Assembly (NCBI RefSeq): GCF_032362555.1
Contig: NC_083528.1
Location: 62,001-126,000 of the forward strand
Direction: 5' to 3'
DNA: 64,000 bases
Source of the DNA: Amyelois transitella
Lineage: Eukaryota; Arthropoda; Insecta; Lepidoptera; Pyralidae
A program made the translations under genes and the position numbers. Positions 24,401-36,400 of this stretch are shown piece by piece (position 1 is the stretch's first letter; each line of letters starts with the position of its first letter). The notes beneath the pieces are model-generated. The model had not been told where the DNA came from and ran no database searches. It saw only the letters and a program-made list of their open reading frames with translations.

Positions 24401-27400
24401 TAATTTTTTTTTTTCAAATATTTCTGTTGTTTTCTTTGCTTTTATTTTTTTGTAATTGTAATATAAAAAATTATACAAATTATGTCCATTTGTATGAATA
24501 AGCATTTAATGACATTTGGATACATATGTCGGCTGTTTTCTTTGCTTTTTATTTTTGTAATTGTAATATAAAAATTTATCCAAATTATGTCCACTTGTAT
24601 GAATAAGCATTTAATGACATTTGGATAAATAAGTATAAAGTACCAATAAATGAAGGAAATTATTTTTATCAGTTGATCTTAACGTTCTTAATCAGCGATA
24701 AAACCTAATTTAATCAAAGTGCGCAAGTGTTTCTGAATTCTCGAGTCACAGACGTGTGCAGTGTTCCATTATTTTTTTTATTTTTCGCTTTATATGAAAG
24801 GTCAAGTGTTTAAACATTAGTTTTTCAGAATTCTTCTCTTTTAGTTTAGTTTAACTATTAGTTTTTGACATTCCAAACGTCAGTTTTCTGTAGTCTTATA
24901 TTTCGACCGAATTGTGTGCCTAAACATTCCAATAGTCTTGTTATAGAAATCTATAGCAGTATCAAAACTTGATGTATTCGTGTGGTGATAGAACAATTAA
25001 CATAATGGCCATGTTGGTTCCAGGGGCGTGAGTTCTGGGGGGTCGGGCGAGGGGGGTCGCGACTTCGTGATCGAGCGGGAGAGAGAACGCGAGCGGGAGC
25101 GGGACGGAGATATGGAACGGCCGAGGCGGCAGGTGAGACGATCCGACGACAGAACTAGCAGGGGCTTACTTTACATGCATATTATATGTATAACATGCAA
25201 ACCTAACCCGTACTGCATCCATGGTAACACATCCAGTACCTAGCTTATCTTATACTTAGTTAGGGGTAGGTGTTGCCCGTTTCCACTAACAAGTTACACC
25301 AATTTTTTAAATGAGTTAATGAAGTTGAGTTTTCATCAGACCTTTTACTATTAGGGTATACTGTTTACCGTGCACCCAACCTACCTGCAGGTAGCAGTGC
25401 TTGGTCCTTAGTCGCCTCATACGTCATCCACCTACAGGAAAAGTGAGGTGATACAATTCAATTCTTTCAGAAAACATCCAATATATAGTATAACAATTTT
25501 ATCTTTTTGCATTTAATTACATTTTACTAAAATTCTTACAAAAATGAAATATTAATAAAAGCGTATTGTGAAATACTTTAAAAAAATTATGTCGTCCTTT
25601 TTAATCTATAAATTAAACAAAAAATAAACCATTTTATTAATAATTCTAGATTGATTGTTCCTAATAATAAAATATCGTCCTTGATTATTAAGTATCTACT
25701 TATCCTAAAATAATTCTCATATCTTGATAATCAATGTTTACGTCAACCAAGCCGCATACCATTAATACTCGGTACTGATAGTTAGCTTATAAAGTGTATC
25801 TACTTATCGGCCGAAAATATGTTAAGAATTTAAGATTGATTGAACATAAAAAGGTTGAATAAATCCAACTTACGTCCCATACTTATATTACTCACGGAAT
25901 ACGGATCATTTTCTCTTGTCATACTCTCCTGACAGAACCCAACCTAACAGCTTCAACTTTCTACGACCAAGGGTTAGCCTCCACTGATGATGAGTCAGTC
26001 AATTTATCATTCTACTCCTTGAAATATTATTCCGCACTTTGGAATACGTCATCTTTCTATTCCAAGCTCCACGCTGCTTTGGGAGCAAAGAAGAAACATA
26101 GACTTGGCTCCTTCTGTTCATGTGGCGATTGTATCTAAAAGTAAGTTACGGGTAAGGCGAATAAACTTGAGATTCTCTCTTTAGGTTTATAGGTCAATAA
26201 TCTGGTAATATCTGACTTGCAGTTATTATTTTAGCTGTCCTACAGTCGTATCTACATTCAACACATATTATCATAGTGTTTTTGAGACTTAAAAGACATG
26301 ATATAGTTAATCAATGCATGTTCGAATGCATTCCTATCATCTCAAGAATTTTCAAAAACATGATTCACACAGCTCTACAATTTTAGACTACAGCTGATAA
26401 ATACATGTATTGAACACGCGTTAAGAACCTTTATTTTATCTCGGACATTTCGACTCATGTTACAATAATCCGCGATCACCGAGCGACTCACTTTCAGAGA
26501 TAAAATAAAGGTACGTTACGTGCTCGTTTAATACCACAAACGAGTAAATATAAAACCAACCAAATATAAAATAGTATAATACAACACAAAAGTTATAGGA
26601 GTAGACTAGTCTTCGTTACTGAAGGTAATATTCATAATCGACTAATTCCTCGATGAATCAATGGTACAGCCGATTAAAACACTTGGTCCACGTTTGGTAA
26701 ACACTCTATCTGTGAGATACGATAGCGATACGAGTGTTTCCGATAGAGATCGTGGCAGATAGCCAGTCGGCGGCGAGCGGCGGCATGGAGCGGCTCTACC
26801 ACACGTACACCCGCAACCAATGGGACGCCGTGCTTACTGTGAGTGGCACCTATAGTATCAGATCCTCGTAACTCAAATATTTTATCATTTTTCGACGTGT
26901 GGTTTCTGATAGTGTTGCCGGCTCCTTTTTTCCCGTGGATATTAGAAGTATCTAAAGCATCAACTTTTCCAAGTATCCCAACTATTTGGAGCTCGCATGA
27001 AGTGAATGATGCATGCGAACGAAGCGGAATAAGCATACAGCAGTCAAATCTTTTCTCTGCTTCAGAAGCATTATGTGTATTTCTTCAAAATGGATTGGTG
27101 TTTGGGAAACAGACGACTGAATAACAATTAAAACTATAACTATTATTTTCAAAGATTTACGTAGACAAGCGAATCATCCTAACAATTCAGCTATGAACTT
27201 CGAAGGCAGGAAATAGGTTTATTAGCCAGTAGTAGTAGTACATATATTACCCTAAGTTATTATATTACTGCCCTTATGATGCCCCATGCAGCCTGTTCTC
27301 CATTTAAGTGAGTCTTTTGTTTCCAGCAAATGTCGGCCCAGCTGGGAGGGGGCCGGGAGCGGGGCGGGTCGGGCGGCGAGCGGGACGACGCCTCCTCCAC

Positions 27401-30400
27401 GGGCTCCGAGCGGCTGTACGAGCAGGACATCGCCATCCTCAACCGCTGCTTCGACGACATCGAGAAGTTCATAGCGCGGCTGCAGCACGCGGCGGCTGCC
27501 TCCAGGGAGCTGGAGAGGAGAAGGAGATCTAGGGGCGGAGGTCATTTACATTTTATTCTGCTAAGTGCGACAGGAGGAGAATTGAGAGATAAGTGCTGGC
27601 TCTGGGATGCCAAAAATCAACGAACACATTAGGTATACATGAGATAAACGGTCTTTGCTTAACAAAGATTCTATCTAGATATTAAGGGTAAGTACTGAAG
27701 GTCATAGCTGTGGCAGCTGCTGTCAGAGAGCTGGAGATGTCGCTATACTTTAGTTTGACCCATGTCTTCCGCGTTTCCAGTGTCATATCACCTAATAATA
27801 ATCCAATGATTAGACGCCTTCACTCACATTAAAATTATTCAGCCGACCGCATAGAAGGCGTCTGATAACGCACTTACAATAAGAAATAAGAACACCTGTA
27901 AAACTTATCTATTTTCATCACAGGAGGCAAACGAGCAGGCGCCGGCGAAGGCATGCTCGCCTTACGGACACGGCCACCGCCAGAGAGAGACTTCGTGGAC
28001 GTCCTGCAGAAGTTCAAGCTGTCCTTCAACCTCCTGGCGCGGCTGCGGGCCCACATCCACGACCCGAACGCCCCAGAGCTCGTCCACTTTCTCTTCACAC
28101 CCCTGGCCCTCATAGTGGACGCCGCTCAAGATGCAGCAGACGGGAGGCTACCAGCGCGCGTGGTCCAGCCGCTGCTGACCAGGGACGCCCTGAACCTGCT
28201 GGCCAATTGTGTGACCAGCAAGGAAACGGAGCTGTGGCACTCGTTGGGAGATGCATGGCTTATACCCAGGTTAGTTCTTCATATTATTAGCATTGTAATC
28301 TTTTGCCATTATGCTTATGTGAGTTTAAAAAAATTCTGGAAGAGCAAATGTACATCCATACATACATATTTACATCTTTATCCCATACGGGGTAGACAGG
28401 ACCGACAAAGTCGAAAAGTTAGATAGGCGACAAAGAAAATATTATAATATACTCAATGATACGCTAAACCCGTTCAGCACTGACTTCCAGCCAGAACCCT
28501 ATTGTGGCATCACTGACACAACATAGACATGAAATAAAAAATAACGAAAGCAGAGACTATGGATTACAGACATCGAATTTAGAACCTCTATCTTTTTATC
28601 CGTGTTGCCGGACGGACCTGCCAGTGTTATACACGATAACAACAAACTCGGAGGATTATCCACTTATCTGTTTTATATTATCCATGCTCATACTGTAAAG
28701 AGGTAAGTTTTGGGTAATCTTTGGCGTGTAAACAAATCCTATTTACTTAAGACTTAATGGTTAGAAGATGTAAAATAAGTATTTTTAAGGAAAAAAATAT
28801 AAGTTGAAGTAGTTTATAAGAAGATACAGACTGACTGACGTATCAACGTACAGTCCAAAGCGCTGGGTCCTGAAATTGGGCTTGCAGGTTCTTTTTGTGG
28901 TCAGGGGATGTGTTAAGAGAGGAATTCCCCGAAATTCTCTCACTTAACGCAGGCGCGGAACTGAGTTACCTTTAGGTATATATTACTAGCTATCACCCGT
29001 AACTTCGTAAGAGCGAATTTAGCGCCACCAAGAGAATATAGATTTTTTCGCAAATCCCAGGGGAACTATAGTTTTTACCAGGACGATACCCTGTGTTCTT
29101 CTCCAGACTTTTACACAGTCAGTTTACATTGGTTTAGCAAATAGCGTGTGAAGAGACAAAAAAACTTACATACATACATACATATGGTCACGTCTAAATC
29201 CCTTGTGGGGTAAACAGAGCTAACAGTCTTGAAAAGACTGATAGGCCACGCTCAGCTATTTGGCTTAATGATAGAATTGAAATTCAAATAGTGACAGGTT
29301 GCTAGTCCGTCGCCTAAAAAAAGAATCCCAAGTTTGTAAGGCTATCCCTTAGTCACCTTTTACGACATCCATAGGAAAAAGATGGAGTGGTCCTATTCTT
29401 TTTTGTACTGGCGCCGGGAACCACACGGCACCCAAACAAACTTACTTTCGCATATACTTATATAAAATCAATAGTTTCTATCTAGCTCCTGATCCCCGAT
29501 GGCAGGTCACGATAAAACGAAAGGCATTAGTCAGCGTGGAAATTAAAATATTTCTGATTAGATACGCTAAAATAACTGTTATCAGACGCCGATCAACCAG
29601 TAGGAAAATATAGTGTCACGACACGTCGTGATGTACTCAAATCTGTTTCTAATTTGTTTTTACACGAAGCAATGAAGCTGACCGCCGTTACCTTCGCATC
29701 GGAATCTATCACATATTGGATGAAAGTATTCCCAAGGAATCTCCAAAAGTTTGTAATGAACAGATTGCACAAGTAGTTAAGACCGTTTTTGCGCATCACT
29801 TCGTTCAATCACAAGTTAATTGTTACATATGGGCAATGTTTTAGTAAACACTTTTTAAATAACTATGAATAAAACAGGTCGTTCCTTTTTAGAACCGCAA
29901 ACCTCTGGTTATCTATAAAGCAACACAAAAAGTATAAAAGTACTTTAAAAATTCCTTTATTACGAACGAACTCCTGAAATTCCTTAGTTCGTTCCCACCC
30001 AAACCTACATTATGTATTTAACTTTCTACGCCCAGTAGTTTCGGCTATAGTTACATTGGCGATTAGTCGGTGAATCAGTTTAGTAAAAAGGGAAGGGAAT
30101 GCCGTTAATTCATCTCTTTGTAATTTTCAAAACTGACCTCGACCTTATTATTTTTCAGGGAGCAGTGGAAGACTCCGATCCCCCCGTACCAGCCCGTGTT
30201 CATGGACGGCTGGACTCCGGACTACCAGGTGGACGACCAGCCCCTCAGGCGGTACGTGCCACCATTACCTTGCTTTGAGTGTGTGTGTGTGTGTACACAC
30301 GTCCTTGGTGCGCTTATGTGTGGTATTGTGTGTAGACCTTCTGAAATTCTATACATACATACATATGGTCACGTCTATATCCATTGCGGGGTTGACAGAG

Positions 30401-33400
30401 CCAACAATTCAACAATCTGTAATTCCAATGTATTGAAAATAACCCTACACCAGGTTTTAAGTGTAAACACAAAGGTCATTCGGGTAAATTATATGTTTAG
30501 GTACACTAACGGGTATTATCAATTACCCCGTCAGAGACATTGTTTTTTATCCCGTATCACAATTAATATGCGATAAGAATGAAAGCTCTTAAAAAAACAT
30601 TTACAATGACAGTAAACAAAAGGAAAGAAATACTATATTTATTTGGCGAAACTCATCAATAATTCATCCTCACATAATACACATTTTGACTATCACTGAT
30701 GATCTTGGGATGTGATTCATACAGCTACGACGCCATAGATCAGATTCTTTTATGTTTTCAGCTAAATTTAATGTTTGTTTACCGTTTATGTTGCCTTTGT
30801 TGCTACTAGTGTTGTCCTGTCTATCTATATGTCACCCACACAGTCCGTCCCCGCGGCGGAGCGACAGCGCGGCGGAGCGGGCGGCGGAGCGGGGCGGCGA
30901 GCGGGGCGGCGAGCGCGCGCCGGACCGCGCCGACTCGGCCGTGCCCGGCCCGTACTACGACCGGGACGAGCCGGACGTGTACGGGGACCAGTACACGACT
31001 TACAACAGGTGCTTTTGTGGTCTGGTCTTGCTGGCCGAGTGGTGACTGTGGGAGCGGCACTAAATTTAGTTTTAAGTATTTTTTCGACGTCAACCAATGT
31101 TAAAAAAAAAAGATATGGCAATTTTTAAGTGATGTTCGAAATATCCCATATCGACTAAATCTTTTGAATTTGAATTTGAGTCCATATCCGATCTATGTTC
31201 ATTGTATACCTGCGGGAAATTTAGGTTTCACTGTCGGAGGTAGTTAACGATATGAATGAATAAAAAAAAGAAGATAAAGTAATATGTATTATAACCAATT
31301 TGTCATCATGCTCCTGGCGTTCGATATGGTTTCTTCCTGATGTTTTTCCTCAAACAGAGCACCTGTTAACTTATTTACGTAACACAGAAACTTATGAATT
31401 GAAACATGACCGCAGTGAACTTTTAAGCTTGGAACCTCTCGCTCGTGACTAGGATTCCTTAACCATATCTTCGCCGATGCTTACAGTTACTGATCAATGT
31501 TCCCCTGTACAGAGCGCCCCGGGCGCTGGCTCACGAGGACTCGGGCTCCGCGGCGTCGTCGCCCGACCGGGAGCCGCCGTTCCGGGGCCCGGACAGAGAA
31601 GATGGTAACCGATGTTTACATTAAATTATAACTGATTTTAAACTTGCATAATACTTGCATAAAAATGGTTTCACGTGCACATAACGTGCATTTATCATGG
31701 ACGTTTCGAATCATGTTACAATAATTATCCGTGGTCGCTCCGTGACCGTAGACGTTTAATGCTAGTACATATTATTATTTATAAATAATATGAACTTATG
31801 ATTAAATAAAAATAACGACCGGATCTCACAACCCTGCCGGCTGGTTGCTGGCACTTTAGAATGGGACCACTCCATATATGTATTCCCATTGATGTCGTAA
31901 AAGGCGAATGACGGAAGGGCTAAAAAAACTTTGGATTCTTCTTGCCGGTGATGGACTAGCAACCTGTCACCATGATAACATCCATCATAAGGATGTCCGT
32001 GGTGCGAAAAAGAATCCTATTTCAGAACGCGGGTTTCTAAACATATGCATACCAAATTTCATTCGAATCGATTCAGTGGTTTAACTGTGAAAGCGGAACA
32101 GACAGAAAGTCAGAGACGTTCCTATTTATAATATTAGCAAGGGATGAGATGGTAAATCAATGAATATAGTCAATGTGCCTGCTCGTCTAGACGACCTGGG
32201 CGAGGCGTGGGCGCGCGGCGTGGCGGCGCGCGGCGGCCGCGTGGTGCGCGTCACGTACCCGCGCACCGCCAACAACGACAAGGAGCTCTCCGTCGTGCGC
32301 GGCGAATACTTGGAGGTACGCCTCTCTTAGTGTTTCTATCTATTAAGTTTATATTTTGCTTTACACATCACAGTAAAACTTACCTAATGATTTTGTCTTA
32401 GGCTATTTACTTAGTTAAAAGATAACTCAATTTAAATGAACTCAAATTAAAATTAAAGCTAAAACTAAGTACTTATAAAAAAGAAAGAAAAAAAAGATGA
32501 TAAACTTAAATTTAATTGACAAATTGTACAGTCTCTGCATTTCTATCTTATAATATTTGTGACACGCTCGATTATATAGTGGTTTCTTCTAACGAAGGCT
32601 ATATCATGAAAGTGGGTCAATTTCTTTTGTTGCCTGAAGCCTGAAGACAAAACAAAAAGTAGGCGTAGTGTAGTGTAGTGTATTAGTCGCTTTATGTTGC
32701 CACTATTTGCTCATGCGCTCTACTTGCCTTTTAAAACTTACCTACAAATATTACAAGTTAATCTCCTCTCGTTTCAATTGTAAAACCTTTTGCCAGGTGC
32801 TAGACGACTCCCGCAAGTGGTGGAAGGCGCGCAACCGGCGCGGCGTGACGGCGCACGTGCCCCACACCATAGTGGCGCCCGCGCTGTCCCCGCCCGCCTC
32901 GCCGCACCTCTACCCCAACCCTATCTACACGCACTACCAGGTACTGGCGGGCACTATCTCACTAACGAGCGCCATCAAGCACGAACGGGTACATCGGGAT
33001 GGCACTAAGAGCGCCTAGGGAGCACAAACTGGCACTAACGGGCTATTTAATAAAATACTTATTACCAGTAACGTATCCTTTTATACAACTATAACTATAT
33101 ATCAGGCACAAACGGCTGCCATCAGGTACTATGAATTGCTTTTATTATTGATTACGGATAACCTGCAAGTTTTGCATCAGAAAATAGTTTATAAAATCCT
33201 GGACTAGCCTGAAATCTACACTTTCTTTACCAACAAGATTGATATGCTCAAAATTTGACCCCTTATTATTTATTAACTTACTATCAACATGTCTGTCTCA
33301 TTCCAGGAGGGCGGCGGTCGCGGTTCCGGCGGCAGCAGTCCGACAAACGCGGCGGGTAGGGGCGCGGGGGGCGCGGGGGGCGCGGGCGCCGACTGGGTGC

Positions 33401-36400
33401 GCCGCGAGCGCATCGGCAAGAAGGGCGAGTTCCGATACTTTTAGCCGCCGCACTCCGGGGATAGGGCATGAGAAGTTATTAATAAGTCATATGGTTCACT
33501 CTTTTGCGTTTATAATTTGATATTTTCATGAGCATTCAGCAGGAATGCTTTTTCACTAGATCGTGTTTTCTATGTTCCAAAACAGAAACACTAAATCAAT
33601 ATCCTATAATTTAACGCCATTTTCAAAGAAAGTGTTTCGCTATCATCACTTTTTTAACAGTTCACGGCTCGGATAGAGGCAGGTTATTTATCTTTTAATT
33701 TATTTATTCTGAACCCACTTCTTATTCTGTCTTTGTAACTGTGTAACCATATGACTGAAGCACCCCCTTCAAATCCACGCCCACCTCCATACAATTCTCA
33801 ACCAAAGTGCTTTCTCGCGCTTTTAATTAGTTTCGACGCTGTTAGTCATATCATTAGTTAACGCGCTTGGTTCGCACGACTTAAACGTTCTATCGAAAGA
33901 GCCAATCGCTTCGCATCGTTACAATAAAAAAAATAGCTAGCTTTTTATGAACAGGAATTTCACCTGCGCTGCGATTTAGTCATCGATTACTTGGTGATCT
34001 ATACAGCGTCATCTTTAAGTACTTAACGTCTTATATATATAAAAGATGTCGCCACGGTATATAAATTTACAGAGTATAAATAAAGCTACCCCGATGAGCA
34101 TTTATAAAGAGTGCATGCCCTACATATCTTTTTACTGTGTATGTATGTATGTTTCACGATGTCAAGCGTTGCTCTGAACTCGTGTGATCCAAGGACTATT
34201 GTAAGTAGATATTTATTGATGAGTGCGGCGGCGCGGTCGGAACGCGTTTGTGTGTGCGCTTGTGTCTGTCGCTAAAGCAGAAATCTGGATAAGTAGATTT
34301 TAAGATAACAATAATATAATATACTATCCAGATTTCTAATGGTCGCTAATGTCTGTGCTAGTGCCGTCACTAATGTAAGGTGCGCCCTGACTTACGCCGC
34401 CGGCATTGCTAGCGAGTGGCCTCAGTCTGGACGCGGCTTATGGCTTTGGTCGCCAAAACTTACGGTCAACAAGGTAACTGCTACTTATTCTACATTTATA
34501 GAATGCAACTAATTTTTAATACTACAAACGCAAACACAAGTTACGTGAAAGTATCTTGTTAATATTTCGAGTTTACTTTGCGTTTGAAGTAATAGATTGC
34601 AGACCAAAGCCACAACTACCGTGCGGCAAACACTGTAACATGATGCTCAGTTACGCTCACTCATAGGAAACCAAACGATTCAGTAAGTTTATTGTAGCCA
34701 TGTGCAATTTATTAAATTTTCTGTGCATACGAGTATAATAACGATGCAGCATCAAAATTTTAAATTAATGATTTAGACTTGTCTCTGTTTTAAATAATAA
34801 ACAGAAACTTCTATTAATGCATTGGCAATAACAAATGTATTCAATAATTTGTGTTAATTATGTGAGAATAAATATAATAATATAGTTATATCAAAGTACA
34901 TAATTAGTGTAGCTAGAGAACTACATCCTAAAGACTATATTTTAAAGACATATTTAAAGATTTTAAGGTTATATAAATGTCTATGAATGAAAAGCAATTC
35001 AGTACCTAAGTATAAAGTAATATATACTGTATGGAGAGTGAATGAACATGTTATAGTAAGTAAATGCATGTGTCCATTCACGGAGGCGTTAATCTACAAT
35101 AAAAATAGATCGGTACCAAATTTACTCCTCCAAAAACACCCGTTTTATATACTTTCCTTAATTAACTCTATGTTGATATTTCTATAGAACACGTTCCATC
35201 AATTTATTATCTATTCATATTGCATTCTTTAACATAAGGACAGACTGAACAATCGGTACATACCTACATCTCTCGTATTTCTTGATTACTATAAATGGAA
35301 GATACTCGTAGAAATACAAATAACTTTTATTGTAGACAAACGTCTTTACAAATTAGTTTACAATGTTTGTATTTTTTAAACTTTTTATACATTAAAATAT
35401 GTTTTTTTCAATCTTTTTGCTTTTTGCTTATTATAACCCAATTCCTTATAACACCAACATTTAAATTTAAATTTTATATAAGACTACATAATTTATCAAT
35501 TATCTGATAAACGAAATCGAATCTTAATGGTACTTAATCATAATTTATGATGATTAAGATTGATCGTTATCAGAGTTCATAATGATATCTACACAAATTT
35601 AAAATGAGATTTGTATTTATGTGTGTGTGTGTGTGTCTTGCTTGCTTCAGCTGTGTTGTGCTGTGTTTTTCTATGTGGTAAGTTAACTTTATGTTTTTGT
35701 AGAGTTTGCGTGTAAGTTAATATATCCTGTACCTACCCTAAACTTTTCAAACAAACCCCGCGTGATCGCTCCGCGACCTACAACTTTCAAGAACATTCAA
35801 GGCACAGAATAAGATATTTGAGCGTGTGTGCACCACCTTAGACCTCATCTTGCTTGCCATCATACAGATTGAAGTCAAACGCACTCCAATTTTCAGTTAA
35901 ATAAACAAACTTACCTACGCTATTATTTCCAAATTAATACTGTATTTAGAATAAGATGAATTTTCCGCTTGCATATTGAGTTATAAAAAATAAAGTGCTT
36001 AGTATGTATGAAAACTTTACCGTACAGAAAACTTTATAGCACGTCTCAGACTTATATTGTTTCTCCTAGAACGGCAGCCGGCAGCGCCCCCTCCGCCGCC
36101 GCCGCCGCCCCCGCCGCCCCCGGAGCCAGTGGAGAAGAAAACTGATACCATGAAGTGTAAACCGACTTTCTTTGTTGTTGTTGTTGTTAAAATTCTATTG
36201 ACAGATCCTACACACATTTTTTAATATCATCAACTTCACACCAACGTTTCGAAAATTATCGCGTTACATACAAAAAATGTTAAATTGTAGGTCACTACAT
36301 GTTCATTTCCTCTTCCAGCGACGCGATCGAACATAAGCACGGTGAGCGGCCTTCACGACGAGCTGCTGGTCGTGCTGCCGCAGATCCAGCAGCGCCGGAA

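Larger units (their letters stand above)
33445..36069 (+). other. Eps8: Eps8 intron 14 / 3'UTR of the short isoform
   Basis: No exon seen. AATAAA at 33923-33928 and 34079-34084 could end the short transcript. A TATA-like run (34,032-34,044) and a hairpin (34,279-34,337) are present. Confidence 0.45.

Noticed and set aside
26759..26838. Eps8 exon 6 starting at the stronger-looking acceptor
   Set aside because: It breaks the frame and makes the coding length not a multiple of three.
30752..31045. Upstream part of the plus-strand frame entering Eps8 exon 10 (signal-peptide-like start)
   Set aside because: The hydrophobic stretch is intron sequence before the acceptor at 30843; phase and homology place the exon at 30844.
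34032..34044. TATA-like run after the short Eps8 terminal exon
   Set aside because: No plausible first exon follows; AT-rich DNA gives such matches by chance.
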